8,288 bases of DNA from positions 1-8,288 of the forward strand of contig USDP01000067.1 of the NCBI GenBank assembly GCA_900553545.1, written 5' to 3'. The notes below the pieces were generated by a model. The model was not told where the DNA came from. It ran no database searches and saw only the letters and a program-made list of their open reading frames with translations. Each line of letters opens with the position of its first letter. Within the stretch, counting starts at the first letter, position 1. Below are positions 1 to 7,194 of the stretch, one piece after another. The position numbers and the translations under genes were made by a program. This DNA comes from an uncultured Eubacteriales bacterium (GTDB lineage: Bacteria > Bacillota > Clostridia > Oscillospirales > Oscillospiraceae).

Positions 1-138
1 CTTGGCTCCCCCTCCGGGGGAGCTGGCGCGCAGCGCCTGAGAGGGGCGCACGCGAACCTCTCCGTCATTTGCTCGCGCTGCTCGCAAATGCCGCCTCCCC
101 TGAACGGGGAGGCAAGGGGCCGATGCCCTCACCGGCCC
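1..138. repeat. Hairpin-packed intergenic repeat element (MITE/REP-like)
   Basis: Five consecutive inverted repeats fill this non-coding stretch: arms 5-12/16-23 (GCTCCCCC/GGGGGAGC), 25-29/33-37 (GGCGC/GCGCC), 66-72/84-90 (CATTTGC/GCAAATG), 93-100/106-113 (GCCTCCCC/GGGGAGGC) and 117-122/133-138 (GGGCCG/CGGCCC). The left end (CTTGGCTCCCC) resembles the reverse complement of positions 108-118 (CCTTGCCTCCCC), so 1-118 looks like a unit with imperfect terminal inverted repeats. It may extend left of the window. A diverged copy in the same orientation lies at about 4391-4490; both share CCTGAG-GGGG, ACCTCTCC-TCATTTGCT and CGCAAATGCCGCC blocks. It has no coding potential of its own. Such short palindromic intergenic repeats are common in GC-rich gut Clostridia; the family is not named here. 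Confidence 0.6.
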
Positions 139-152
139 TGGGTAGGCGCGCA

Positions 153-183
153 AAACCGGGGCTGGCGATGCCAGCCCCGGTTT
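153..183 (-). terminator. Intrinsic terminator of the SLH surface-protein gene
   Basis: A perfect 14-base-pair stem (153-166 with 170-183, AAACCGGGGCTGGC and its complement) closes a 3-base loop. On the minus strand it starts 12 bases after the TAA stop at 196-198. The 3' side of the stem ends in a run of four T before GCG. This fits a Rho-independent terminator with a short U-tract. Confidence 0.8.
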
Positions 184-195
184 GGGAAATTCGCT

Positions 196-3100
196 TTACT
201 GGACGACATCCGCAACGAGACCCGTCCAATACTCGCCGCCGGTCTTCCGGGCGTAGGTATGGCCGTTGGCGGCCTCCTGAATGTCCAGATAGAACCACGC
301 GGTAGGATCGGCGTTGTCCTTCCACGTCTTCATGCCCTCGAGCAGATCGGACGCAGACTGCGGATCGCGGCCGAGCGCACGGTTGACCATGGCGGTCATT
401 TCGGCGCGCTTGATGGTCTGTTCCGGGCGGAACGTGCCGTCGGGATAGCCCTGAATCCAGCCAGAGCGCACCGCAGCGGCGATGTAGTCCGCAGCCCAGT
501 GCGTGGCGGGCACGTCGGAGAACGTGTTGGTTCCGCCGGTCACGTTGGCGAACTGCGCCAGCATGGAGGCCAGCTCGGCGCGGGTGATCGCGTCGTTCGG
601 GCGGAAATTGCCGTCCTTGCTGTCGACGATGACGCCCGCCTTTTCCAGCGTGGCGACGTAGGTGGTGTACCACTTGCCGTCCGGCACGTCACGGAACGAG
701 CTGCTTTCGGCGTGGAAGCGCTCGACGCAGGACCTCTCCATCACGCGATAGAGGATCGCGGCGGCCTCGGCGCGGGTCAGGCTCGCCTCGGGGCGGACGG
801 TGCCGTCCGGATAGCCCTTGATGTAGGCGAAATGATCGTCACGGTTGAGCTGACGCGGGTTGGCGTTTTTGTTGAACGGCTCTTTCGCGGGCTCACCGGC
901 GGGGATGGTGCTGGTGGCCTCGCGGTAGTAGAATGTGATGACGTTCTTCGCCGCCTCGGCGTTCAGCGTGATGGTATACGAGGTCGGCACAAGGGCAGTG
1001 TAGCCGTCGATTGCCGGGGCAGTAACCGTGAGCGAGTTGCCGACAACACCAGTTCCGGAGTAGGCCGGGAGCAGCGCCTCACCCGTGCCCTCCTTGAGAT
1101 AGCGGATGGTGTAGGCGACCTGCGTGCCCACATTCTTCGTGTAGTAGAAGATGATCTCGTTCGTGCCGGTGGCCGAGAGGTTCAGCTTCTGCTGCGTCGG
1201 GGCAGCAGCGGTATAGCCGGTAACGCTGATCGCATCTTCCGTTACCTCTGTCCCCGCGTTGACATTGTTCACGACCTTATCAGCCGCGACCTTCGTCGTC
1301 GTGCCCTGCTCGTAGTAGTGAACTGTATAGCTGACCTTCACCGGATCCTTCGTGTAATAGAAGATGAGTTCGTTGCCGGAAACATTCTCCAGCTTAAGAT
1401 CCTTCGAAGTCGGGGCAACTGCGGTATAGCCGGAGATCTGGATGGCGCTCTCGTGAACCGTCTCATTGAACGTGCCAGTCTTGTTCTCCGTTTTCAGAAC
1501 CACATTCGTATCCTGATCCACATACTTGACGGTGTACGGGATATCCGTTCTCGCCGTCCACTTGGCGTGGAGCGTAAAGCTTTCTGTGACCGGCGTGTCG
1601 AAATCGTAGGCAGCCGCATCACTCAGGCTCTTATACCAGCCGCCGAAGGCATAGCCCGTGCGGGTCAGCGTATCCGGCGACGTCACCTTCGCGTTTCTCT
1701 GGACGGTCTTTGCCGCGATCGTCATTCCATCCATATGACAATCGAAGCTGACCGTGAAGAGCTTGACATACCGGAGCGTGAAAATGTTTCCGACCTCACT
1801 CGTCAGCCAGCTATATTGGGGATTTCCTTCGGCGGGAACGTAGTCCGCGATATCGGTTTTGGGCGTCAGCGTGATCTTCTCGCCATAAGCGCCGGTACCG
1901 GTCGTGTCCGGCGCGACCGTTTCGTTTGTATCCTTGTCGCGATGCCGAATGGTGTACGGAACCCGCTTCGCTGTCCACTTGGCGTAGAGGATCTTGTTCG
2001 CGTTGATGGGCGTCGAGAAATTGAACTTCTCGCCGGTGCAGTCCGCAGTCTCATACCAGCCCTCGAGGGTATAGCCCTCGCGTCTTTCGTCAGCCGGTTT
2101 CGTGACCGTGCTGCCCGCGACGACCGTCTGCGTCTTGTCGGAATATCCGTTCACCTGATATTTGAACGTCACGGTATATTCGGCATGCGTCGTCTGGATC
2201 ACGGACGTTTCCTTCACGGCGAACCATTTCCCCTCACTGGGATTCCAAGCGACCGTGCAAGTGATCGTTTCCGGCGTTTTCAGCGTATGCGCCACACCGG
2301 AACCGGCGGGCGTATCTGTCGTCTTGCCGCTGTAAAGCTGTGCAAACTTCGCGCCGCTGAGCGTGCAGGTGTACGCCGTGTCATAGTGCTGACCACTGCC
2401 GGTCTGATAGCCGCCAGCCACCTTCTGCAGCGAACCTTCTACCAGACCGTCGACCGCATCATATTCCAATGTATCGTGCTTGACCGTTCTATCCACACAG
2501 TCGACCTCGACCTTGCCCAGCAGCGGCCGCAGTTCTTCAGTGCTCGGCGGTGTGGTCGGCTCCGTCACGGTATGCTCCGCCTCGACGATCTTCTGGTCGT
2601 TCTCATAAGCGGCCCATTTGTTGTCCGTGGGCAGCGACGCATCCCAATAGATGATCCATGTCAGTTCCGCCGCCGTACCGTCCTTCCGGTGATGTGCCTC
2701 GCCGCTGCCGCCCTCTGCTGTGCTCTTGCTGTACAGGTCGACGAACTTGTCGGCGCTGAGCTTGATCTCATAGGCCGTCTTGTAGGTCGTCTCCCCAAGG
2801 GTCAAACCGGCGTCGATCTTCACCGGCGAAGCCGATGTCAGGCCGAGTTTCGCGTCGTAAGGCTTTTCCTCATGCGCGTTTTCGTTGTTGACGCAGCGAA
2901 CCGTCACATTTTTCCCGTAAAGCGCTTTTTCGATGTCGCCGTTTTCACCGCTCGACGGAGGATTTGTCGGCTCGTTATCGTCGCCGCCGGAGCCTTCGCG
3001 CCACTGGGCGTGGAGAGTCGCGCTTGTGCTCAGCTCAATGGCGTCGCCGCCCACATAGAGCTTGGTATCGCCGTCCAGCTTCCAGCCGAGGAACGTGCAG

Positions 3101-4188
3101 TCCTTGCCGCAGCCGCAGGTCGGCACATCGGAAGAGACCGTGAATTTCGCCTTTGCGCCTGTGTTCACGCGCTTCGTCTCCGAAGCCGGAATCCCCGTGA
3201 CCTTATCCGCCGCATGATCACCGCCGTCATAGGACAGTATAATGTCGTTCATGCTCTGAGCCGTTCTTGTGATCTGAAAGGTTACAGGCGCATACGGAAT
3301 TGCAAGGTTCCATGCCAAATCGTCTTGCGAATAGAACAATGTAAAGGTTTTTGTCGTGCTACCCTTCAAATAATGAGTTCCTTTTGTCGGCCCCTTCTGC
3401 TTATTATAATGATCCACATACGGCTGCCCGTATACCGTCACATCACACATCCACGAGTAGGTACTTGTCGGGGCATTGATGTAACTCCCGTCGTTCTTAA
3501 CAACTTCTCCAATAGAATAACCATCTGTCTTGAAGCGTACACTTGGAAATGCCAAATTATGACTCGCATAATTGGAGCCATAATAGTTTTCATTATCGCT
3601 ATCACGGCAAGACAGATACACACCATACCCATTACCGTCCACATACTCATCCAACAGTTCATCATCCGGCTTCTCCGGCTTCCCATTCAAATCGACCGGG
3701 TCATTGCTCACGATTAGGTTGTAATAAATATCGCCAGAGCAGTGCGCCGTTACTCCGCTGCCGGTCTGAGAATCCGGGAAATAATACGACGTCCAGTAAT
3801 TGAGCTTTACCTTCGCTGTACCTTCCTGTTTACCGGTAAAGCTGACCCGCAGCGTACCGCCGTCCTCCACAACATTCAGGTCAACAACGTCTGGGGTATA
3901 GTTCCACCGCAGCGTATTGCTGAATCCCGACGACAGCGCATGTCCGCCCGTGGTAAAGAACACCAGATTGCCAAAGTCGGTGATCGTTTCGCCCGGCTTT
4001 ACCACCACCGTCGCATATACAGGTTCTGCAATATTGTTTGTAAGCACAAGTGCTCTTTTATAGGTATCCCATGTCGTAAAGGCCGACTTTACGACTTTGC
4101 TGACATCGTCTGCTGCCATTGCCGTCACGGGCAATGCGCCAAGCAGCATCACCAGCGCCAGCAAGATGGCAAAGATCCTCTTTTTCAT
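196..4188 (-). CDS. Secreted SLH-domain surface protein with Flg_new/InlB-type and MucBP-like repeats
   Basis: A 1330-residue exported protein, probably held on the cell wall by three S-layer homology domains. The start at 4188 is chosen because it gives a classic signal peptide (MKKR, a hydrophobic core, cleavage after AMA near residue 25) and has AAGGAGGT at 4198-4205, 9 bases upstream. The frame is open upstream to 4698, but that part crosses the promoter and palindromes. In order: an unrecognised, probably beta-rich region (26-320); a partial Flg_new/InlB-like repeat ending in HAQW (320-396); a Gly/Pro/Asp/Ser-rich linker (397-418); two copies of an unrecognised domain of about 120 residues (about 419-540 and 553-668); Flg_new/InlB repeat 1 (about 665-740, GYTLEGWY...AKW); MucBP-like 1 (743-807); Flg_new/InlB repeat 2 (808-880); MucBP-like 2-4 (881-1090, each ending I-FYYTK or similar); then SLH 1 (from 1119, short), SLH 2 (from F1165) and SLH 3 (from F1223). 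The tail (1275-1330) resembles a degenerate fourth SLH. No sortase LPXTG motif is present. The domain mix suggests an adhesin or mucus- or glycan-binding protein; the ligand is unknown. It is transcribed alone, with its own promoter and terminator. Confidence 0.9.
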   Translation of the reverse strand: MKKRIFAILLALVMLLGALPVTAMAADDVSKVVKSAFTTWDTYKRALVLTNNIAEPVYATVVVKPGETITDFGNLVFFTTGGHALSSGFSNTLRWNYTPDVVDLNVVEDGGTLRVSFTGKQEGTAKVKLNYWTSYYFPDSQTGSGVTAHCSGDIYYNLIVSNDPVDLNGKPEKPDDELLDEYVDGNGYGVYLSCRDSDNENYYGSNYASHNLAFPSVRFKTDGYSIGEVVKNDGSYINAPTSTYSWMCDVTVYGQPYVDHYNKQKGPTKGTHYLKGSTTKTFTLFYSQDDLAWNLAIPYAPVTFQITRTAQSMNDIILSYDGGDHAADKVTGIPASETKRVNTGAKAKFTVSSDVPTCGCGKDCTFLGWKLDGDTKLYVGGDAIELSTSATLHAQWREGSGGDDNEPTNPPSSGENGDIEKALYGKNVTVRCVNNENAHEEKPYDAKLGLTSASPVKIDAGLTLGETTYKTAYEIKLSADKFVDLYSKSTAEGGSGEAHHRKDGTAAELTWIIYWDASLPTDNKWAAYENDQKIVEAEHTVTEPTTPPSTEELRPLLGKVEVDCVDRTVKHDTLEYDAVDGLVEGSLQKVAGGYQTGSGQHYDTAYTCTLSGAKFAQLYSGKTTDTPAGSGVAHTLKTPETITCTVAWNPSEGKWFAVKETSVIQTTHAEYTVTFKYQVNGYSDKTQTVVAGSTVTKPADERREGYTLEGWYETADCTGEKFNFSTPINANKILYAKWTAKRVPYTIRHRDKDTNETVAPDTTGTGAYGEKITLTPKTDIADYVPAEGNPQYSWLTSEVGNIFTLRYVKLFTVSFDCHMDGMTIAAKTVQRNAKVTSPDTLTRTGYAFGGWYKSLSDAAAYDFDTPVTESFTLHAKWTARTDIPYTVKYVDQDTNVVLKTENKTGTFNETVHESAIQISGYTAVAPTSKDLKLENVSGNELIFYYTKDPVKVSYTVHYYEQGTTTKVAADKVVNNVNAGTEVTEDAISVTGYTAAAPTQQKLNLSATGTNEIIFYYTKNVGTQVAYTIRYLKEGTGEALLPAYSGTGVVGNSLTVTAPAIDGYTALVPTSYTITLNAEAAKNVITFYYREATSTIPAGEPAKEPFNKNANPRQLNRDDHFAYIKGYPDGTVRPEASLTRAEAAAILYRVMERSCVERFHAESSSFRDVPDGKWYTTYVATLEKAGVIVDSKDGNFRPNDAITRAELASMLAQFANVTGGTNTFSDVPATHWAADYIAAAVRSGWIQGYPDGTFRPEQTIKRAEMTAMVNRALGRDPQSASDLLEGMKTWKDNADPTAWFYLDIQEAANGHTYARKTGGEYWTGLVADVVQ

Positions 4189-4235
4189 CGGGAAACGACC
4201 TCCTTTTTCGGCGCGCCGGGCCTGAACAAGACCCA

Positions 4236-4281
4236 TTGTGTCTGGACATGTCCAGACACAAAAATGGCGCGCGCCATTTTT
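4236..4281. promoter_or_regulatory. Two abutting perfect palindromes in the leader of the SLH gene
   Basis: Positions 4236-4261 form a 26-base perfect palindrome centred on GGACATGTCC. Positions 4260-4281 form a 22-base perfect palindrome (AAAAATGGCGCG and its complement) and overlap the first by two bases. On the minus strand both lie just downstream of the expected transcription start near 4284 and before the ribosome binding site at 4198-4205. The message would therefore begin with two stable hairpins. The first-transcribed one (4281-4260) looks like a terminator: an A-tract, a GC stem, then a T-tract. Roles could be operator, attenuator or 5' stabilising stem-loop; the sequence cannot decide. 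A further 10-base palindrome (CGGCGCGCCG, 4209-4218) precedes the Shine-Dalgarno. Confidence 0.6.
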
Positions 4282-4290
4282 CGTGATTTT

Positions 4291-4319
4291 AGTATAGTAC
4301 ATTTTGCAAATGTCCGCAA
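4291..4319 (-). promoter_or_regulatory. Sigma-A-type promoter for the SLH gene
   Basis: Reading on the minus strand, TTGCGG (4314-4319) serves as -35, followed by a 17-base spacer and TATACT (4291-4296) as -10. The spacer is ideal, the -10 differs from consensus at one base, and the -35 keeps its TTG. The surrounding DNA (about 4281-4375) is markedly AT-rich compared with the rest of the window. Expected start of transcription is near 4284, giving a leader of about 96 bases. Confidence 0.65.
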
Positions 4320-4390
4320 GTAAAATTTTGTCCTTTTTCCGTCCTCCCATCAAATTTTTACAACTTTTTAAGTGATCACCGATAACCAAA

Positions 4391-4490
4391 GACTCCGCCG
4401 CGGCGGCGCGCCTGAGCGGGGCCATCTGATATGACCTCTCCATCATTTGCTTCGCAAATGCCGCCGTCTCGCTGCGGTGGGGACGAAGGA
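4391..4490. repeat. Diverged second copy of the intergenic repeat at 1-118
   Basis: This lies between the SLH promoter and the copA terminator and has the same order of blocks as the element at the left end: GGCGCGC, CCTGAGCGGGG, ACCTCTCCATCATTTGCT and CGCAAATGCCGCC. It includes the CATTTGC/GCAAATG hairpin (4444-4450 with 4454-4460). The outer arms have decayed, and the ends are approximate. It is in the same orientation as the first copy, so the SLH gene lies between direct repeats. Confidence 0.5.
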
Positions 4491-4491
4491 A

Positions 4492-4514
4492 GCGGGCGGC
4501 CAATGGCCGCCCGC
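4492..4514 (-). terminator. Terminator hairpin downstream of copA
   Basis: A perfect 10-base-pair GC-rich stem (GCGGGCGGCC at 4492-4501 with 4505-4514) has a 3-base loop. It begins 6 bases after the copA TGA stop (4521-4523) on the minus strand. It is followed by TTCCTTCG, only a weak U-tract, so termination may be partial or Rho-assisted. Confidence 0.6.
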
Positions 4515-4520
4515 CTTGCA

Positions 4521-4730
4521 TCAATCGATCGCCGTAACCTTGTAATCCTGATCCTCGACGGCTTTTTTCAGCACCGCGTCCTCGACCGGGACGTTCAGTG
4601 TCACGACCGCCGCGCCGCTCTCGTGGCTGACCTTCGCCTCGGCCACACCTTCGACGGCCTCCAGCGCCTTTTTCACTCTGGCCTCGCAGTGGCCGCACAT
4701 CATACCGGTGATCTTCAGGGTCTTTTCCAT
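4521..4730 (-). CDS. Possible internally initiated CopZ-like copper chaperone (69 aa), in frame with copA
   Basis: ATG at 4730 is in the copA frame (codon 772) and opens exactly at the first residue of the C-terminal HMA domain, MEKTLKITGMMCGHC. It is preceded by AAGGAG at 4740-4745 with a 9-base spacer, a ribosome binding site as good as those of the main genes here. The product would be 69 residues, the normal length of CopZ, with the Cu(I)-binding C-x-x-C pair (Cys12 and Cys15 of the short form). This is an inference. The purine-rich stretch also encodes the Lys/Glu-rich linker (HEEKEKNE), so the match to a Shine-Dalgarno could arise from amino-acid composition. The alternative is that the domain exists only as part of CopA, after an old copA-copZ gene fusion. 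Confidence 0.45.
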   Translation of the reverse strand: MEKTLKITGMMCGHCEARVKKALEAVEGVAEAKVSHESGAAVVTLNVPVEDAVLKKAVEDQDYKVTAID

Positions 4731-7043
4731 TTCGTTTTTCTCCTTTTCTTCGTGTTTTTTCGAATGTTTGACATGTTTATGGTCGTGCCGCGCATCGCGC
4801 AGCTTGAACAGGTTCAGCCGCAGCGCGTTCGACACCACGCAGAAGCTGGACAGGCTCATCGCCGCCGCACCGAACATCGGGTTCAGCGTCAGGCCCAGCG
4901 GGATGAACACGCCCGCCGCCAGCGGAATCCCAATCGCGTTGTAGAAGAACGCCCAGAACAGGTCTTCGTGGATGTTGCGGAGCGTCGCGCGGCTGAGGCG
5001 GATGGCCGCCGGGACGTCGGACAGGCGGCTCTTCATCAGCACCACGTCCGCCGCGTCGATGGCGACGTCCGTGCCCGCGCCGATGGCGACGCCGATGTCC
5101 GCCCGCGTGAGCGCGGGGGCGTCGTTGATCCCATCGCCCACCATCGCGACCTTGCCCTCGGTTTTGAGCTTGCGGATCTCGCGCTCCTTGCCGTCCGGCA
5201 AAACGCCCGCGATCACCTGATCCACGCCTGCCTGCGCGCCGATGGCCTTCGCCGTGCGCTCGTTGTCGCCCGTGATCATCACGACGCGGATGCCCATGTT
5301 CTGCAGCTCCCGCACGGCCTGCGGGCTGTCTTCCTTGATGACGTCCGCCACGGCGACCACGCCGAGCAGCCTGCCGTCATAGCTGAACCAGAGCGGTGTT
5401 TTGCCCGCCTCCGCCAGCGCCGCGGCCTGTGCCTTCATCTCTGCCGAGACGGGTGCGGTCGTGCCGATGAACGTATCGTTGCCGCCGCAGAGGGCCTTAC
5501 CGTCGAGCCGCGCCGTCAGGCCGTTGCCGGGCAGGGCCTGAAAGTCGGCGACTTCGTCCGCCGCGACGTTCTGTTCCTTCGCATATTCCAAAATTGCTTT
5601 TGCAAGCGGGTGCTCGCTCTTGCGCTCGAGCGTGTTTGCAAGGCGCAGCAGCTCCTCCGCCGAAACGCCCTCCGCCGGGAGGATGTCCGTCACCTTCGGC
5701 TCGCCGGACGTGATCGTGCCGGTCTTGTCGAGCGCGACAATTTCGATGCGGCCTGTTTCTTCCAGCGACGCCGCTGTCTTGAATAAAATGCCGTTCTTCG
5801 CGCCGAGGCCGCTGCCCACCATGATGGCGACCGGCGTCGCGAGACCGAGCGCACACGGGCAGCTGATGACGAGCACCGAAATGCCGCGCGCCAGCGCGTA
5901 GCCAACCGGCTTCCCGATCAGGAGCCACACGATTGTCGTCACAAGCGCGATCCCGATGACCGCCGGGACGAACACGCCGGACACTTTATCCGCGATCTTC
6001 GCGATTGGCGCTTTCGTCGCCGCCGCGTCGGAGACCATCTGGATGATCTGCGAGAGCGTCGTGTCCTCGCCGACGCGCGTTGCGCGGCAGCGCAGGAAGC
6101 CGGACTGGTTGACCGTCGCGGCAGAGACCGCGTCGCCCGGCGTCTTGTCCGCCGGGACGCTCTCGCCGGTCAGCGCCGATTCGTTGACCGCGCTCGTACC
6201 CTCGAGCACCACGCCGTCCACCGGGATGCTCTCGCCCGGCCGCACAACAAATACATCGTCCCTCTGCACCTGTTCGACCGGCACGGTGACCTCCTGCCCG
6301 TCGCGGACAACGGCGGCCGTCTTCGGCGCGAGCTTCATCAGGCTTTTCAGCGCATCCGTCGTCTTGCCCTTCGATCGCGCTTCGAGCATTTTACCGACCG
6401 TAATCAGCGTCAGAATCATCGCCGCGGACTCAAAATAGAAGTCCATCATGTAGTCCATGACGGCGTCCATGTCGCCGCGCACCTGCGCGCCGGTCATCGC
6501 GAACAGCGCGTAGGTGCTGTACACGAATGCCGCCGTCGCGCCAAGGGCGACCAGCGTGTCCATATTCGGCGCGCGGTGCCACAGGCTCTTGAAGCCGCTG
6601 ATGAAGAATTTCTGGTTGATGACCATGATGATGACCGTCAGCAGCAGCTGTGTCAGACCCATCGCCACGTGGTTGTCATTGTAGAAGCGCGGCAGCGGCC
6701 AGCCCCACATCATGTGCCCCATCGAGAAGTACATGAGCACGATCAAAAATCCGACCGACCAGATGAGCCGCCGCTTCAGCGCGGGCGTCGCATGATCCTC
6801 CAGCGCCTTTTCGTTCTCCGCCATACTCGCGGACTGCTTCGACGCGCCCTTTTCGCTCGCGCCGTAGCCCGCGTCCTGCACCGCCTTGATGACGGCCTCC
6901 GGCGACGCCGTGCCCTCGACGCCCATCGAGTTCGTCAGCAGACTGACCGAGCAGCTCGTCACGCCCGGCACCTGGCCGACCGCCTTTTCGACCCGCGCGG
7001 AGCAGGCCGCGCAGCTCATTCCAGTTACATTATACTGTTTCAA
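4521..7043 (-). CDS. copA: Copper-exporting P1B-1 ATPase CopA with fused C-terminal CopZ-like domain
   Basis: An 840-residue membrane pump that uses ATP to move Cu(I) out of the cytoplasm. Numbering is from TTG at 7043, preferred because GAGGTG (7050-7055) sits 6 bases upstream; GTG at 7052 is possible but overlaps that site. Domains in order: N-terminal HMA with GMSCAAC (8-14); eight expected membrane segments starting near 92; actuator TGES (292-295); CPC in segment 6 (395-397); phosphorylation motif DKTGT (Asp439); SEHPLA near 477; TGD; GDGIND (636-641). Segment 7 has FYN and segment 8 has MSLSS, the pattern known for Cu(I) pumps (P1B-1). A linker at 749-771 holds five His. The C-terminus (772-840) is a second HMA with GMMCGHC (780-786), closely resembling free CopZ chaperones and ending AVEDQDYKV. 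Typical CopA proteins have their HMA domains only at the N-terminus. The gene is the second of the csoR-copA operon and follows csoR by 151 bases. Confidence 0.96.
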   Translation of the reverse strand: MKQYNVTGMSCAACSARVEKAVGQVPGVTSCSVSLLTNSMGVEGTASPEAVIKAVQDAGYGASEKGASKQSASMAENEKALEDHATPALKRRLIWSVGFLIVLMYFSMGHMMWGWPLPRFYNDNHVAMGLTQLLLTVIIMVINQKFFISGFKSLWHRAPNMDTLVALGATAAFVYSTYALFAMTGAQVRGDMDAVMDYMMDFYFESAAMILTLITVGKMLEARSKGKTTDALKSLMKLAPKTAAVVRDGQEVTVPVEQVQRDDVFVVRPGESIPVDGVVLEGTSAVNESALTGESVPADKTPGDAVSAATVNQSGFLRCRATRVGEDTTLSQIIQMVSDAAATKAPIAKIADKVSGVFVPAVIGIALVTTIVWLLIGKPVGYALARGISVLVISCPCALGLATPVAIMVGSGLGAKNGILFKTAASLEETGRIEIVALDKTGTITSGEPKVTDILPAEGVSAEELLRLANTLERKSEHPLAKAILEYAKEQNVAADEVADFQALPGNGLTARLDGKALCGGNDTFIGTTAPVSAEMKAQAAALAEAGKTPLWFSYDGRLLGVVAVADVIKEDSPQAVRELQNMGIRVVMITGDNERTAKAIGAQAGVDQVIAGVLPDGKEREIRKLKTEGKVAMVGDGINDAPALTRADIGVAIGAGTDVAIDAADVVLMKSRLSDVPAAIRLSRATLRNIHEDLFWAFFYNAIGIPLAAGVFIPLGLTLNPMFGAAAMSLSSFCVVSNALRLNLFKLRDARHDHKHVKHSKKHEEKEKNEMEKTLKITGMMCGHCEARVKKALEAVEGVAEAKVSHESGAAVVTLNVPVEDAVLKKAVEDQDYKVTAID
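4740..4745 (-). promoter_or_regulatory. Internal Shine-Dalgarno inside copA
   Basis: AAGGAG on the minus strand, 9 bases before the in-frame ATG at 4728-4730. It would decide whether a free CopZ-like protein is made from the copA message. It lies in the linker region, where protein sequence is likely under weak constraint. Confidence 0.45.
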
Positions 7044-7062
7044 TTTCTCCACCTCACTTGTC

Positions 7063-7079
7063 GGCGGATCTTTTCCGCC
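7063..7079 (-). other. Small hairpin just upstream of the copA ribosome binding site
   Basis: GGCGGA (7063-7068) pairs with TCCGCC (7074-7079) across a 5-base loop. On the minus strand it ends 7 bases before the GAGGTG at 7050-7055, so it could affect ribosome access to copA. The effect is an inference. Confidence 0.35.
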
Positions 7080-7095
7080 AGAAGTTCGTTGCGCG

Positions 7096-7126
7096 GGCTA
7101 GACGTACGCGCTGTACGTCTAGCCCT
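7096..7126. other. Strong hairpin in the csoR-copA intergenic region
   Basis: A perfect 13-base-pair stem (GGGCTAGACGTAC at 7096-7108 with 7114-7126) closes a 5-base loop. Further outer pairing is possible between AGAAG at 7081-7085 and CTTCT at 7136-7140. No T-run follows on the minus strand, so it is not a standard intrinsic terminator. It may be an mRNA processing or stability element that sets different levels of CsoR and CopA, or a mobile palindromic repeat. The rest of 7053-7194 holds no gene that I can support. Confidence 0.6.
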
Positions 7127-7194
7127 TGCGCCTGCTTCTGACGAAAAATCTCTCGTCCAGGAATTCCCACTTTGTATTATTGCCCGAAATCCTG

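Noticed and set aside
88..3717. A 1209-codon open frame on the plus strand antisense to the SLH gene.
   Set aside because: It mirrors the SLH gene, has no ribosome site, signal or recognisable domain, and has the Arg-rich composition expected from the opposite strand of a GC-rich gene.
4244..4253. GGACATGTCC resembles a p53 half-site.
   Set aside because: Meaningless in a bacterial context; it is simply the centre of the leader palindrome.
4189..4698. Extension of the SLH frame upstream to 4698.
   Set aside because: The added 170 residues cross a promoter, two palindromes and an intergenic repeat, and look non-protein-like. The start at 4188 has both a strong ribosome site and a signal peptide.
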